63,083 nucleotides of DNA. Source: a virus. The position numbers were made by a program, and so were the translations under genes. The notes under the pieces are model-generated. The model did not search any database. It was not told the origin of the DNA and was given only the letters and a program-made list of their open reading frames with translations. Where the stretch lies: IMG/VR virus record IMGVR_UViG_3300024302_000009, positions 1 to 63,083 of that record; one strand, written 5' to 3'. How positions within the stretch are numbered: the first letter of the stretch is position 1; the number at the start of each line of letters is the position of its first letter. Of the stretch, positions 36,997-46,869 are shown one piece after another.

Positions 36997-37328
36997 TCTT
37001 TGGCAATCCTTACGTTAGCAAGATACTTGATACGCTCATAATCAGCAGAGGTATCAATTTCATAACCTTCAGCAGCAGGCAGAAGGATCAGTAGAGCACC
37101 TACAGGAGGGATAGCAGCAGTGGCGATACCAATACTGGCACCCATGATAGCATAGCCCTTGGCTTGACGCAGGTTAAGGACTTTTGCAATCTTCTGTGCA
37201 CGCCCATACATCTCACGATCAATACCTTCACAAGTCGTGGGGGCATCCTTAAACGGCGTTAAAATACCTTCTGGTGTAGTACAAGCAGTCACTAGAGATA
37301 CTAGTGCAACCATAATCAGTTTATTCAT
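36984..37328 (-). CDS. Lipoprotein with hydrophobic hairpin, 114 aa
   Basis: Signal MNKLIMVALVSLVTACTTPE with lipobox LVTAC (Cys16), so lipid-anchored. Residues about 55-90 are a hydrophobic Gly/Ala/Ile stretch (YAIMGASIGIATAAIPPVGA), like glycine-zipper outer-membrane lipoproteins. Overlaps the lipase start by 13 bp. Could be a lysis (spanin-like) or superinfection-exclusion protein; not resolved. Confidence 0.78.
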   Translation of the reverse strand: MNKLIMVALVSLVTACTTPEGILTPFKDAPTTCEGIDREMYGRAQKIAKVLNLRQAKGYAIMGASIGIATAAIPPVGALLILLPAAEGYEIDTSADYERIKYLANVRIAKECKK

Positions 37329-40300
37329 TTTTAGCTTCCTCTCTCGCTCTTGATCTTTCGTAGCCCTTCATAACTGAGTCTACTAGTCTCTTGATGTTGG
37401 AGTTCAACCTGTCATTGATTTTGGTGAGGTCTGCCAACTTCTTCTGTGGATCACCTTTACGGGCCAGTATGCTGTTTTTACGTTTGTATAGCATCTGGAT
37501 ACCCTGCATACTTGCCTTGAGGTGCATATTACCCTCAAACAGACGCTTGTACTCAGGGTTAGCCAACATGTCTTTTACTAGCTGCCTAGCCTCAGGCTCC
37601 GCTTTAGCCATGTTACTCTGGATAGTGTTACCTACAGGCTCAGCTTTCTCACGCATCTCACGCAACAACTGTACATTACGTCCACCTTTGTGGGTAGGCT
37701 CCATTGATCTACCAGTAAGATAGGTGTCACCAGCAGCCTTTGCAGGGTACCTGTCAGAGTTAATCTCTTCGTCTATGGCGTGGAACGCTTTACCCACAAT
37801 ACCGGGGAGCAGGAAGTTAAACCATCTGTCCAGTTTCACAGGGGACAGGCCAGCAAACTCCCCACCAAAGTCTGCAATGAACTTAGCAGGTGTGGAGGTA
37901 TTGGCACGAACCCTTGACTGTGGGATTTGGCTAAGCTCATACTCTGTCTGTATAGGGGCACCAGTGAGGAGGTCCTCGTTGATAGAGTGCTCTAGTATGG
38001 TACGTGGCAGAGAAGGGATCATAGACATACCTTCTATGCTGGTAAGACGCCCCATCTGCATAAGCATGTACTTCTGGAAAAGCTTACGCTCCTCTGGTTC
38101 AGTGAAGTAGTCATTGAAAGCTATCTTGATAGCGTTAGGTAAGATGGCAAACTCAAAAGGTACAGGTATTGTGAAGATGGCATTGTCGTAGCCAGCTATC
38201 TTAGGGGTTACAATAACAGTGTTGTCGAACCCGATGTGGGGAGCTATATCATTGTATATTCTTGAGACATCTTTATCTCCAGTTATACCCTCTGCGTTCT
38301 CGTTGTAGGCGTCAACCATCATATAAGCTATGGACAGTTTGCCAAGCCTACGGTACACGTTAGCTACCTCAGTAGCTTCTTGTGCGTTCAGACGCTTACC
38401 CATGAGCTTACGGACACCCATAGCTCGGGACCACCTGTAGACACCCTGTGCCCAAGTGTTTGTAAACGCAGACACACTAGTAATCTGACGGAACAGACCA
38501 TTGGTGCCCGTGTTACTAAAGTCCATAAGATCACGTACCATGAACCCTGCTTTACGCTCAGAGTAACCATTCTTGATCAAACGGTCATACTGGGCCTGTC
38601 TAGGGAGATACTCTAGGCGGGACATGATGTCCTCATACCTGCGCATCCATGTCCCTAGTGTGCTCTTATCCAGCTTCATAAGTTTATTAGCGTGCTCACC
38701 GAGGCCAATGCTACGTAACCTCTCAGCAGGAGTCTTTGTGGCAAGTTTCTGTATGGACTCCGGTGTCCATTCTTTTAAGGTTCTCCCTATTCCCTCTGTA
38801 CTTACGGTGGTGCCAATGTCGTGCAGGTTGTGACCAAAGCCCATACCCTGTTTGATTGTGTCACCAAAGTCATCAGCAAAAGGTTTAGTTTTTCCTGCTA
38901 TAGATGCAGCTTTGTTTATGGCTGGTTTGAATACTGTAGTGCCAGAGGCTTTAACTAAATCCATAAGTGCGTGTGACTTACTAGGTGCAGCCAGCAGGGC
39001 AAAGTGTGCAATATCCCTCATCAAGTTGACCTGCGTAACAAACACAGGATCATACGTGGTGATAGACTTACTCTCATAACGCTTGAATGGGCGTAGGATA
39101 CCCAAGAAGGAGTTGAAGTAAGGGTTAGTCTCCAGAGGAGCCAACGACTTCATAGACGCAGCTAGGTCAGGAGCCTTAATGATGTACTGTTCTTCAACAC
39201 CATTCCTGAACACCTTCTCAATGTGTTGTCCTTTTTTAGCTTCCTTGGTAGTACCCTTAGTGATTAGCTCAGCTATGTCATCCCCATGATCAAGACGTTT
39301 GATCTGGTCAAAAGCTTTAAGCTTGAACTTGTTTGTGAGTGCAAACTTCATCTGACGCTTTACAGCATTAACGTAGTTTACGTACATATTCTCAAGAGGG
39401 GGCATATCCCGCAGAGACTCTTCTGGTGAGAGTTTACGTGCCTCCTTTACAGAGGACTTGCCACCTGTAGGCTTAGCTTTATCCTTAGTACGTGCAACAA
39501 TATCAGCGTCATCAGCGGTACGGAAAAAGTATGCGTGGTACTTACTTACAGAGTTAAAGGATTTAATGTCTTTAGCACTTAGTGTGCCTGAGTCCTTCAG
39601 GATTTCCAGCAGTGCTTTGTTAGTGCTTTCAAAGTTTTTAAGCTCGGCCTTCAGGATACTATTGTTGGCAGACATACCAGCATCTCTAAGGCCCTGCTTC
39701 CACTCATCTCTAGGGATACCAGCAGAAGACTCCTCTAGTGCCTTGGCGTCTTTTCGTAGCTGCTTCTGCTTCTTGGAGCCAGCTTTAGCCGCATCAGCCT
39801 CTGTACGAAGCTTGGCAGCCTTCTTGGCCCTGTAGGCAGCAATATCCTTTGCCTGAGAATACTTCCAGTACTTCTCAAACTCTCCTACAACGTCTGTTTG
39901 AGTGGCCTTAGAGGCACCCTCAAGGCGCTTGTAGATGTTATTGAATGAGTATACTTGTGGATCAGACAGCAGCTTCTTGCCACCTTCAGCGTACTTGAGC
40001 ATACCATTAACTAAGAACTGATCAATGTCTTCATTAGCACGGGAGAGCATACGCCCCTCTTGCTCTACAGACATCTCCTTGACATTGTTCTCAATGCCAT
40101 CAGCCTTGTCCCGTAGCTTACGCGCCTTGACGAGAGCTTTGTCTTTAGTGGCTCCGTCAGCCATCTTGGCGGCACCATCCTCAACGCTCTTAGCGTGAGC
40201 AAGGATTTGATCTACCTCAAGGTCCTGAAACTCTCTGTGAACGTCGTATCTATCTGTGATAGCCCGGATAGTCTTCTCAATGGGCCGCGCTACCCTTTTA

Positions 40301-41079
40301 TGTGCAAAGTCCTTAGCAAATTGAGGAGCAGCCCCTGCGCCCTTCTTAATGGCGTTGGAGGATGTCTTACCCACAAACTTCAATGCTTTAGGCAGTGACG
40401 CCATGAACACATCAGCAAAAGGGCCACCGAGGGTGTCCGCTACAACAGTCTTCAATCTGTTGACAGCAGCAGGATCATCTTCACTAGTCGCAAGAAAATC
40501 CACCAGAGCGTTCTTCACGCCGAGGTGGTCACGCAGAGCATTAGCTACGTTAGGGTCGTCATGCTCAAAGATCAGTGCGCCAGTGCCACCAGCGACTAAG
40601 GATGCGCGTGCGGAGTTAGCAGCAAAAGCACCTGCTTTACCTAGTGCACTACCCGATGTAGCCAGTTTAGCTCCCCATGTGAGTGCTTGTGCACCCTTCA
40701 TAGCTTGGGTAAAAGGAACGGCAAACTGTAGTATAGTGGAGGCAACATTACCTGCAATGGACTCAGGGTCTTCTGTTATGTCTACATCCCACAGACGTTC
40801 ATCTGTAGCCCCAAACTCATGTAATAGCATGGAGGGAGCATTTATGATACCTTCAGCAGCAGTACCCAATACTCGCACTGCTTCTTCCCCATAAGAGTTC
40901 TTCTCAGGGAGCCACGGAGTAGACTTCTCCTCGCCCAGTAATGCGTCAAGATTAGGTGTAGCAGTATTTACAGACGGGGTGGAAGGTTCGCTTAGTAAAG
41001 CATCAAGATTAGGTGTCTGTATTTCCGCTTCTACCGTATCTTCTGCTAAGAGAGCATCAAGATTAGGTGTTTCAGACAT
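37321..41079 (-). CDS. Giant internal virion protein, 1252 aa, with three PNLDALL repeats
   Basis: ATG 41079 (MSETPNLDALL); a TTG one codon earlier is also possible. The N-terminus repeats TPNLDALL three times (residues 4-11, 22-29, 41-48) in acidic linkers. Then Ala/Gly-rich segments that could cross or disturb membranes (TSGSALGKAGAFAANSARAS), long charged helices (AYRAKKAAKLRTEADAAKAG), and a C-terminal domain of the type found in large polyvalent phage proteins. By size and place it is the main ejection protein, analogous to T7 gp16. No catalytic motif recognised. Confidence 0.8.
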   Translation of the reverse strand: MSETPNLDALLAEDTVEAEIQTPNLDALLSEPSTPSVNTATPNLDALLGEEKSTPWLPEKNSYGEEAVRVLGTAAEGIINAPSMLLHEFGATDERLWDVDITEDPESIAGNVASTILQFAVPFTQAMKGAQALTWGAKLATSGSALGKAGAFAANSARASLVAGGTGALIFEHDDPNVANALRDHLGVKNALVDFLATSEDDPAAVNRLKTVVADTLGGPFADVFMASLPKALKFVGKTSSNAIKKGAGAAPQFAKDFAHKRVARPIEKTIRAITDRYDVHREFQDLEVDQILAHAKSVEDGAAKMADGATKDKALVKARKLRDKADGIENNVKEMSVEQEGRMLSRANEDIDQFLVNGMLKYAEGGKKLLSDPQVYSFNNIYKRLEGASKATQTDVVGEFEKYWKYSQAKDIAAYRAKKAAKLRTEADAAKAGSKKQKQLRKDAKALEESSAGIPRDEWKQGLRDAGMSANNSILKAELKNFESTNKALLEILKDSGTLSAKDIKSFNSVSKYHAYFFRTADDADIVARTKDKAKPTGGKSSVKEARKLSPEESLRDMPPLENMYVNYVNAVKRQMKFALTNKFKLKAFDQIKRLDHGDDIAELITKGTTKEAKKGQHIEKVFRNGVEEQYIIKAPDLAASMKSLAPLETNPYFNSFLGILRPFKRYESKSITTYDPVFVTQVNLMRDIAHFALLAAPSKSHALMDLVKASGTTVFKPAINKAASIAGKTKPFADDFGDTIKQGMGFGHNLHDIGTTVSTEGIGRTLKEWTPESIQKLATKTPAERLRSIGLGEHANKLMKLDKSTLGTWMRRYEDIMSRLEYLPRQAQYDRLIKNGYSERKAGFMVRDLMDFSNTGTNGLFRQITSVSAFTNTWAQGVYRWSRAMGVRKLMGKRLNAQEATEVANVYRRLGKLSIAYMMVDAYNENAEGITGDKDVSRIYNDIAPHIGFDNTVIVTPKIAGYDNAIFTIPVPFEFAILPNAIKIAFNDYFTEPEERKLFQKYMLMQMGRLTSIEGMSMIPSLPRTILEHSINEDLLTGAPIQTEYELSQIPQSRVRANTSTPAKFIADFGGEFAGLSPVKLDRWFNFLLPGIVGKAFHAIDEEINSDRYPAKAAGDTYLTGRSMEPTHKGGRNVQLLREMREKAEPVGNTIQSNMAKAEPEARQLVKDMLANPEYKRLFEGNMHLKASMQGIQMLYKRKNSILARKGDPQKKLADLTKINDRLNSNIKRLVDSVMKGYERSRAREEAKNE

Positions 41080-41084
41080 CAATG

Positions 41085-42110
41085 TTAATTCCCTCTGTTA
41101 GCATACTCAGTGGCTACTTGCTCTAGTGTTGCTAGGGAAGCGCCAGCAGCCTGTAGTGCTTTAAGCCTACTTCTTACTTCCCCTTGACTGAGCTTACCAC
41201 TTAAAATTTCTTCTCGGGCACTGACAATAGAAGCAGCAAGCGCAGCTTCCTTTTGTGGTCCCGGAGGCATAGCATTCAGTGCCGCTGCTTCTTGTGAACC
41301 TCCTGCGCTAAACACACCAAATGGGGAAGCCTTTAATGCAGCCTCTAAATGGTCATCAGGATTGAGATTACCCCCAGTCTTAACAGCAATATGGAAGGAG
41401 CGTTTAGCTTGGGACTTTACATGCTCAACCCATTGACTGACTACAGGGTTAGAGATTGTGAGATGAGGTTTACCGTCCTGCCCATATGTTAACTGCACAT
41501 CTTCAGCGTCAACACCTTCGGTGTTACGTAACACAGAGTCAAACTTATGGGACGCAAGGTCTTGCATCTTACTATCCATACCCACAATAAGGTTTGCTTT
41601 TTGGTTAGCGTCAAGAGTAACAGATGATAAAGAAGCAGCAGACTTACGTATGTACGCAGCCGCCAAGGCACTACCAACGTAACGCGCCCCTTGTGGAGTA
41701 TCAATTAGCTCCATCTTAAGAAGCGCCCCTGCACCTTCAGCAGTTATCAAGGCTTTCATCTCATCAAGGTTTTTTGCATGTGGGTTCAGGCTACTGAGTG
41801 CAGTCTTAATACCATCCGTCCGTGACTTCTCTTTACTATCAAAGCTTTGTAATTGGGCCTTAACAGCCTGATCAGCTAAAGACAAGTCTTCCTTAGGGGC
41901 AATATTCTGACGCCTGTTTTTCTCTAGTTGTATCTTCTCTGCTTCAGCTTGAGTATCTTTCCACCCACCAGCACCAGAGAACTTAAGTTCTTGTAGCTTA
42001 GTGGCCTTCTCAATCTCCCATTCGCGTGCAGCATTAGCATCAACATGCTCCTCACGCCGATCCAGCATACCCTTAAGGGCAAAGCCCAGTCCAGAACTAG
42101 CAAATCCCAT
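41085..42110 (-). CDS. Internal virion protein, 341 aa, helical
   Basis: Short Gly-rich start (MGFASSGLGFALKGMLDRRE) and then almost entirely charged helix and coiled coil. It ends with Ala/Gly/Leu helices (LKALQAAGASLATLEQVATE). Located directly upstream of the giant protein with a 5-bp gap; analogous in position to T7 gp15-type core proteins. Assignment from context. Confidence 0.76.
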   Translation of the reverse strand: MGFASSGLGFALKGMLDRREEHVDANAAREWEIEKATKLQELKFSGAGGWKDTQAEAEKIQLEKNRRQNIAPKEDLSLADQAVKAQLQSFDSKEKSRTDGIKTALSSLNPHAKNLDEMKALITAEGAGALLKMELIDTPQGARYVGSALAAAYIRKSAASLSSVTLDANQKANLIVGMDSKMQDLASHKFDSVLRNTEGVDAEDVQLTYGQDGKPHLTISNPVVSQWVEHVKSQAKRSFHIAVKTGGNLNPDDHLEAALKASPFGVFSAGGSQEAAALNAMPPGPQKEAALAASIVSAREEILSGKLSQGEVRSRLKALQAAGASLATLEQVATEYANRGN

Positions 42111-42697
42111 TACTTAATCTCCTTACCCATGATACCCTTGCGCTTCACAGAGGCAAGTAAATCTGCTTTACTCTTCTCAACATCAGCCTTCTTGTCATTA
42201 CGCTTAACACCTACAGGCATACTAGGGGCCATCTTCTCAAAGGCAGAGATGTCCATAGGCTTCTTCTTCTTAGGCTCTGTATTGACGTTGGCACCGCCCA
42301 TGTTGGCTAGACCAATGATCATAGCAGCCACAGGCTCATACAGCATCATAGACATATCAATGTTCCACAGGCCCTCTTGGGCACCATGTAGCAGTACTGG
42401 CTCAATGATAGCATTCAAAGGGATACCTGTATTGACAATACGAAGCAGGTTGTTGACGTTATCCTGTTGGATCATACGCTCAAAGATATGATCTACAGCA
42501 TCATCCAGATCAGTGTACTGTGGAGGCTGCTCATACGTGCTCTGGCCCTGTTCAGCAGTTAAAGACTGTCCGGGTATAGGCAGATCAAATGCACTCATAG
42601 CACTATTCTGGCCTTCAGGAGTAGGTTCCTCAGGGAACATCGAAGGAGCTTCAGGCTCTTGCTCAGTGAATAAGCCTTCCATACTATTAGGTAGCAT
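42110..42697 (-). CDS. Hypothetical virion-operon protein, 195 aa
   Basis: Pro/Glu/Gln-rich flexible N-terminus (TEQEPEAPSMFPEEPTPEGQ), a helical middle with hydrophobic patch (SMMLYEPVAAMIIGLANMGG) and a very basic C-terminus. Coupled by 1 bp to the next gene. Probably an inner-core or ejection component. Confidence 0.74.
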   Translation of the reverse strand: MLPNSMEGLFTEQEPEAPSMFPEEPTPEGQNSAMSAFDLPIPGQSLTAEQGQSTYEQPPQYTDLDDAVDHIFERMIQQDNVNNLLRIVNTGIPLNAIIEPVLLHGAQEGLWNIDMSMMLYEPVAAMIIGLANMGGANVNTEPKKKKPMDISAFEKMAPSMPVGVKRNDKKADVEKSKADLLASVKRKGIMGKEIK

Positions 42698-43055
42698 CTG
42701 ATTTCCTTGTTACTTTTTCACTTTGAGCCACAGCATCTGCAAAGGCTGAGATAACTCGACCAGTTACAGGCATAAGGTCTGAACGTGTGGTAGCTTTGAT
42801 GCCTCGTCCACCAGCAGGGCCAGCACCTTTGTACCGTCCTGTGCCTCCTGAGGGTGTTGTAGGGGCCTTGGCAGCGTACTTACCAAATGTAGCGCCAGCC
42901 ACAGCCCTCTTATCGGCTGCTCGGGCTAACATAGAGTTACTAGCACCAGAGGTAGCTACACTACCTTGCACGCCCATAGTGGAACCACCGCCTATTGCTC
43001 TACTGGCAGCTCCTGCTACAGCGGGTAACACTGCACTGAATATCTCACCCCACAT
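42687..43055 (-). CDS. Small Gly/Ala-rich virion protein, 122 aa
   Basis: Hydrophobic Ala/Gly-rich start (MWGEIFSAVLPAVAGAASRA) that could be membrane-active, then Gly/Ser/Thr-rich basic sequence. Overlaps the next gene by 11 bp. Resembles the small internal proteins that precede large ejection proteins in podophages. Confidence 0.74.
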   Translation of the reverse strand: MWGEIFSAVLPAVAGAASRAIGGGSTMGVQGSVATSGASNSMLARAADKRAVAGATFGKYAAKAPTTPSGGTGRYKGAGPAGGRGIKATTRSDLMPVTGRVISAFADAVAQSEKVTRKSDAT

Positions 43056-43066
43056 ACATCTTCTCC

Positions 43067-44176
43067 TTAAACTGTAGAGGCATACTGTAGTAACAGGTCA
43101 CTGGCAAATCTACCAACACCCGCAAACAATGCAGCCTTTTCATCATGTCCCCGATCATCGAGGAAATCCTCTCTACCAAGTGCGTAGAAGGCAATCTTGG
43201 AAGCTCGTTCTTTCTCATTCTCAGAGGACTGGTTAGCCCAGTGGAATGCATCTCTTGCACGCTGCCACAGATCAGCCTGAGCTTGCTGTGACATGTTGAA
43301 GCGGTTCTGTACGTCTTGTTGCAGGGAGGCGTTAGCAGCAGCAGTGTTAGCCAGATTGAGGGTTCTACGCCACTCAGCATTGCTCTTAGCTACAGTCATC
43401 TTATTCTGTGCTAGGAACTTGTCTGTCTCATTCTGCATCTTATCATAGAACTGGTTACCAGAGTTAGTCTGGTCAGCACCAAAGCGTGACATCTCATTGC
43501 TCTGCTCTACGTTAAACCGCACCATACGATCACGGAACGAAGCCATGAATTGATCAATCTCTTGCTTATTCTTGGCATCAAACTGCTTGGCAGCGTTCGT
43601 AGCAGCAGTGTTACTAAGCATAGTAGACTGACGGTTACGGAGGTTCTCAAGGTTCATCTGACCAAAGGTAGCAGCGTCCAGCTTAGCGATAGGAACAGCA
43701 GCTTCCATGATAGCTGTGGAGATAGCAGCACCAGCTACAGAGCTTGCACCAATACCTCGGGCAATCATCTGTTGGTTAGCGTGACGAATAGCCCCGTTAG
43801 CCCATGTAGCAGTGCCCTCTTCTACGTCCTGCATCAAGTTCTTAAGTTGACCTTGGACAGTAGACTCTTCAGTTACAGTGCCCTGTTGTGCTGTGGACTG
43901 TGTAGCATCATACGTAGAAGCTTCCACATTAGCTATATCATCCACTTGAGTTTGATCTACAGCGGAGGTAGTGCCAGTAGCAATAGGTGCAGTAGGGGTA
44001 GCAGAGACATCCTGTAAAGGCTGGTCTGTCAGTAGCTCATTCTGGTTCTCTTGAATATCAATGGTAGGCGTCTGAGTGCCAGCAGGGAGAGCAGGGTTGG
44101 TTACCTGATCTGCCGTGGCTTGCTCAATGCCCTGACCACCAACTACAGGATCAGAATAGTCGATTTCTAATGCCAT
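43067..44176 (-). CDS. Internal virion protein, 369 aa
   Basis: N-terminal 110 aa are Thr/Gln/Asp-rich and disordered (ALPAGTQTPTIDIQENQNEL); the rest is helical, Ala/Asn/Gln-rich (NTAATNAAKQFDAKNKQEID), like T7 gp14/gp15-type core proteins. Lies between the fibre-region genes and the ejection-protein block. Confidence 0.76.
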   Translation of the reverse strand: MALEIDYSDPVVGGQGIEQATADQVTNPALPAGTQTPTIDIQENQNELLTDQPLQDVSATPTAPIATGTTSAVDQTQVDDIANVEASTYDATQSTAQQGTVTEESTVQGQLKNLMQDVEEGTATWANGAIRHANQQMIARGIGASSVAGAAISTAIMEAAVPIAKLDAATFGQMNLENLRNRQSTMLSNTAATNAAKQFDAKNKQEIDQFMASFRDRMVRFNVEQSNEMSRFGADQTNSGNQFYDKMQNETDKFLAQNKMTVAKSNAEWRRTLNLANTAAANASLQQDVQNRFNMSQQAQADLWQRARDAFHWANQSSENEKERASKIAFYALGREDFLDDRGHDEKAALFAGVGRFASDLLLQYASTV

Positions 44177-44496
44177 TAACCATCGCTCCTTACTTTTTTC
44201 TTCGCTATCAGCTTATCTTTGACCTCTTGCGGAATTGGAGTACCACTGATTAAGTGGTCTAGAATATCTTCTACTAAACGCGGCATAATCTTGTCTGACG
44301 TAGCTAGACGGTCTTCAAAGGTTTCAACGGGGGTGTCGTCTTGAACTTCAATACAAGTTGGGTCAGCCGCAACATCCAGCAGCATTAGCTTATAATACTT
44401 ATTGTCTGGATATGCTGTCCAATATTTGTAGTTAGGCGTGTTAGTGGAATACCCGGTAGTCACGCCATCAATTTGATGCTCTGTGTATTTGCTCAT
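44176..44496 (-). CDS. Possible tail-fibre-associated protein, 106 aa
   Basis: Follows the fibre gene with a 4-bp overlap. N-terminal Tyr/Thr/Asn-rich (YSTNTPNYKYWTAYPDNKYY), C-terminal helical and basic. The position suggests a fibre chaperone or assembly protein, but no family is recognised. Confidence 0.68.
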   Translation of the reverse strand: MSKYTEHQIDGVTTGYSTNTPNYKYWTAYPDNKYYKLMLLDVAADPTCIEVQDDTPVETFEDRLATSDKIMPRLVEDILDHLISGTPIPQEVKDKLIAKKKVRSDG

Positions 44497-46286
44497 AACT
44501 CATCCTCGTATCCAAAGTAGCTACCTGACGCTTGCGGCATGTAAACATGTAAACCTTGCCCTGCGACATGCGTTCCTGACGCTCCTGTGAAGTTCACTAG
44601 ATTGGACTTATCTGATCCCAGGAACGTCACTGCAACTGCGCTGGAAGTCGTGGTGCCGGGTGAACTGTCAATGCTGAAATCATTCGTCGCAGAAATATCA
44701 AGGGTCGGTGCGTTTGTCCGCATTGGTACGGGGAAATTTATTTCAATACTGGCGACAGTCGCACTATCTGCAAAGCCTACACCAATCTCTGCATGGTTAG
44801 CACCATCGTCGGATATTCTCCAGCAGTACCGCTGACACTTTGCCAATACTTCGCTGTAAATTTCACCCTCAAAGGCTGTCGCGTCTGATCCAAGTTCGCA
44901 TTTCACCTTGCCAAGCGTTCCTGTATCCGTTGCGATAGTTGATCCACCAGCAGCATCAGCGCCAGTGAATTGCAGTGTAATGACCTGATCCAATACCGCT
45001 GTTACAGTGATAGGAGAAACAGCGAAGTTGCCCGACATAGTTTGAGTGTTTACAACACCTCTTGCCGTGGCTGTACCAGACCATGAAATTGTATGCGTCC
45101 CGGCAGTGTCAATCTGTACGCCCTCAATGACCTGTTCGATACTGTCATTCGCGGCAATCGTGACGGTCTGCGGAGAATTAGGAGAAGCACTGGAGAACGT
45201 GTAGCTGCTGTTCGCAGTTCCAGACCGCCACCTGTCGTGCATGTAAGTGCCATCAGCGGTCGCTGTTGTAGAAACATAATTGCGCTGGTTGACCTGAAAG
45301 CCACCGTTGATAATCTTGTTGGGGTTTACACCGCCAGCCGCATGGGTATCAATCATTTCCTTGACGCCAGCTACAGTAGGGGTAACTGTGTCGTCTGTGC
45401 CTGTCACATTTTCTGCGCTAGTAGATCGTTCTACAAGACCAGCAAGTGTAACAGAGGAAGATTTAGTTCCTACTAAGGGCACAAGACCTGAAGTGGTGCC
45501 TGTGTCCAGTGTGGCTACAGTACCCAACCCCAAAGAGGTTCGTGCCGTAGCACCTGCTTCATATGCAAACGCACCAGCACCTGTGGCTACAACAAATTCT
45601 CCATCAGCACTAGCAGCACCTAAAGTGTTAAGGTCATCTAGTACATCGCCTTGAGCTTGCACATCAGTGCCTATTACAAGGCCCAAATTAGTTCGTGCGT
45701 CACCCGCAGAACTAGCCCCCGTACCCCCATCTGCTACAGGAACATCGGTACCAGAAGCGTGGTATATCACGTTACCCTCGACTGCTAAGACTCCAGCCCC
45801 AGAGCGAGTTAGAGTAGTATCCGAAGCTGCACCAACTTCAATACCAGTGAACTGTGGGCTGTCTCCAGTCCCTACACCAATGCTTGTACGCAGTGTAGCA
45901 CCACTCTCCAATACTGGATCAGTAGTGCCATCACCTACAACCATCTCACCGTCAGCCATAGCTGCTAATGCTGTTACAGCACCAGTACCAGAGCCTAAGA
46001 GGATACCACCATCAGTTAGTGTAGTGGCCCCAGAGCCACCTTGTGCCACTGTCAGTGCAGTAGTCAACCCTGTTAAGGATGTGATGTTAGAGTTAGCACC
46101 TGAAGTAGCAGCGCCAGTAACATTAGCTACAGCAATGTTAGGTCCATTACCAGTAGTACCATCATGTGCGTGCCCAGTAGAAGCGTTAAACGCAGCTAGG
46201 ATAGCATCGAACTCATCATTCGTATCTGCTGCTTCAATAGTATCTCCAGTGGTGTATACACTTTGCCGCGCAGTGTAACCAGCCAT
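44493..46286 (-). CDS. Tail fibre / receptor-binding protein, 597 aa
   Basis: Opens MAGYTARQSVYTTGDTIEAA, then FNASTGHAHDGTTGNGP, the G-H-x-H-D-G pattern common in phage fibre trimer domains. The middle consists of repeated Thr/Gly/Ala-rich beta segments (LTVAQGGSGATTLTDGG, VPVADGGTGASSAGDARTNL), typical of a fibre shaft. The last 250 aa are a beta-rich tip (NGGFQVNQRNYVSTTATADG...). Expected to bind the host receptor. Confidence 0.87.
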   Translation of the reverse strand: MAGYTARQSVYTTGDTIEAADTNDEFDAILAAFNASTGHAHDGTTGNGPNIAVANVTGAATSGANSNITSLTGLTTALTVAQGGSGATTLTDGGILLGSGTGAVTALAAMADGEMVVGDGTTDPVLESGATLRTSIGVGTGDSPQFTGIEVGAASDTTLTRSGAGVLAVEGNVIYHASGTDVPVADGGTGASSAGDARTNLGLVIGTDVQAQGDVLDDLNTLGAASADGEFVVATGAGAFAYEAGATARTSLGLGTVATLDTGTTSGLVPLVGTKSSSVTLAGLVERSTSAENVTGTDDTVTPTVAGVKEMIDTHAAGGVNPNKIINGGFQVNQRNYVSTTATADGTYMHDRWRSGTANSSYTFSSASPNSPQTVTIAANDSIEQVIEGVQIDTAGTHTISWSGTATARGVVNTQTMSGNFAVSPITVTAVLDQVITLQFTGADAAGGSTIATDTGTLGKVKCELGSDATAFEGEIYSEVLAKCQRYCWRISDDGANHAEIGVGFADSATVASIEINFPVPMRTNAPTLDISATNDFSIDSSPGTTTSSAVAVTFLGSDKSNLVNFTGASGTHVAGQGLHVYMPQASGSYFGYEDEL

Positions 46287-46287
46287 A

Positions 46288-46869
46288 TCAACGCCTTCCT
46301 ATTATTTTGTGGCACCAAGCTTTTAGCTCGTCCACAGACAAATTACTTTTCATCATGTTTACTTGGTAACAAACTAAATGTATGTTATCTAAAGTGTATC
46401 CCAAACTAGAGTCTATCCTATCAACGGATGCTATGTAAGGGTTAGGGGCACCATCTCCCATCATAAATGACATTGGTATACCAGTTATACTACACAATCC
46501 TTGCTGGTCTTCCCACATACACATAAGTATGTCTTTAGTGACTTCGGATTTCCACCCCTTACCCTTAGCTCTGTATGCTACTCTACGTTTAGCCGTTTTA
46601 GCCCAGCCATCTAAGCTATTTCTGCTATGCAAATGCCAACAATACCGACTACAGAAGTGTATATCCCCGCGTCTAGCTCTTGCCTTTTCTACTATCTCTC
46701 CATTCCACATTTTATACAGAGCACTATGTGGGATGTTTAACTCTTCAGCTATCTCTTTATATGATTTAGTGCCCTTTAACGATTTTGCACGTTCAATTTG
46801 CTCTTTAGTGTACTTACTAGGTAGGTCGGGAATATTTTTATCACACTGATCACATATATATTTTGTCAT
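46288..46869 (-). CDS. Free-standing HNH endonuclease inside the virion operon
   Basis: 193 aa. N-terminal zinc-type Cys motif (YICDQCDKNI), helix-turn-helix (YKEIAEELNIPHSALYKMW), second Cys pair (HFCSRYCWHLH), and an HNH-like core (ASVDRIDSSLGYTLDNIHLVCYQVNMMK; D, N and C residues). AT-rich against its neighbours and placed between fibre and tail genes. Likely a mobile homing gene; the target may be the neighbouring gene in related phages. Confidence 0.85.
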   Translation of the reverse strand: MTKYICDQCDKNIPDLPSKYTKEQIERAKSLKGTKSYKEIAEELNIPHSALYKMWNGEIVEKARARRGDIHFCSRYCWHLHSRNSLDGWAKTAKRRVAYRAKGKGWKSEVTKDILMCMWEDQQGLCSITGIPMSFMMGDGAPNPYIASVDRIDSSLGYTLDNIHLVCYQVNMMKSNLSVDELKAWCHKIIGRR

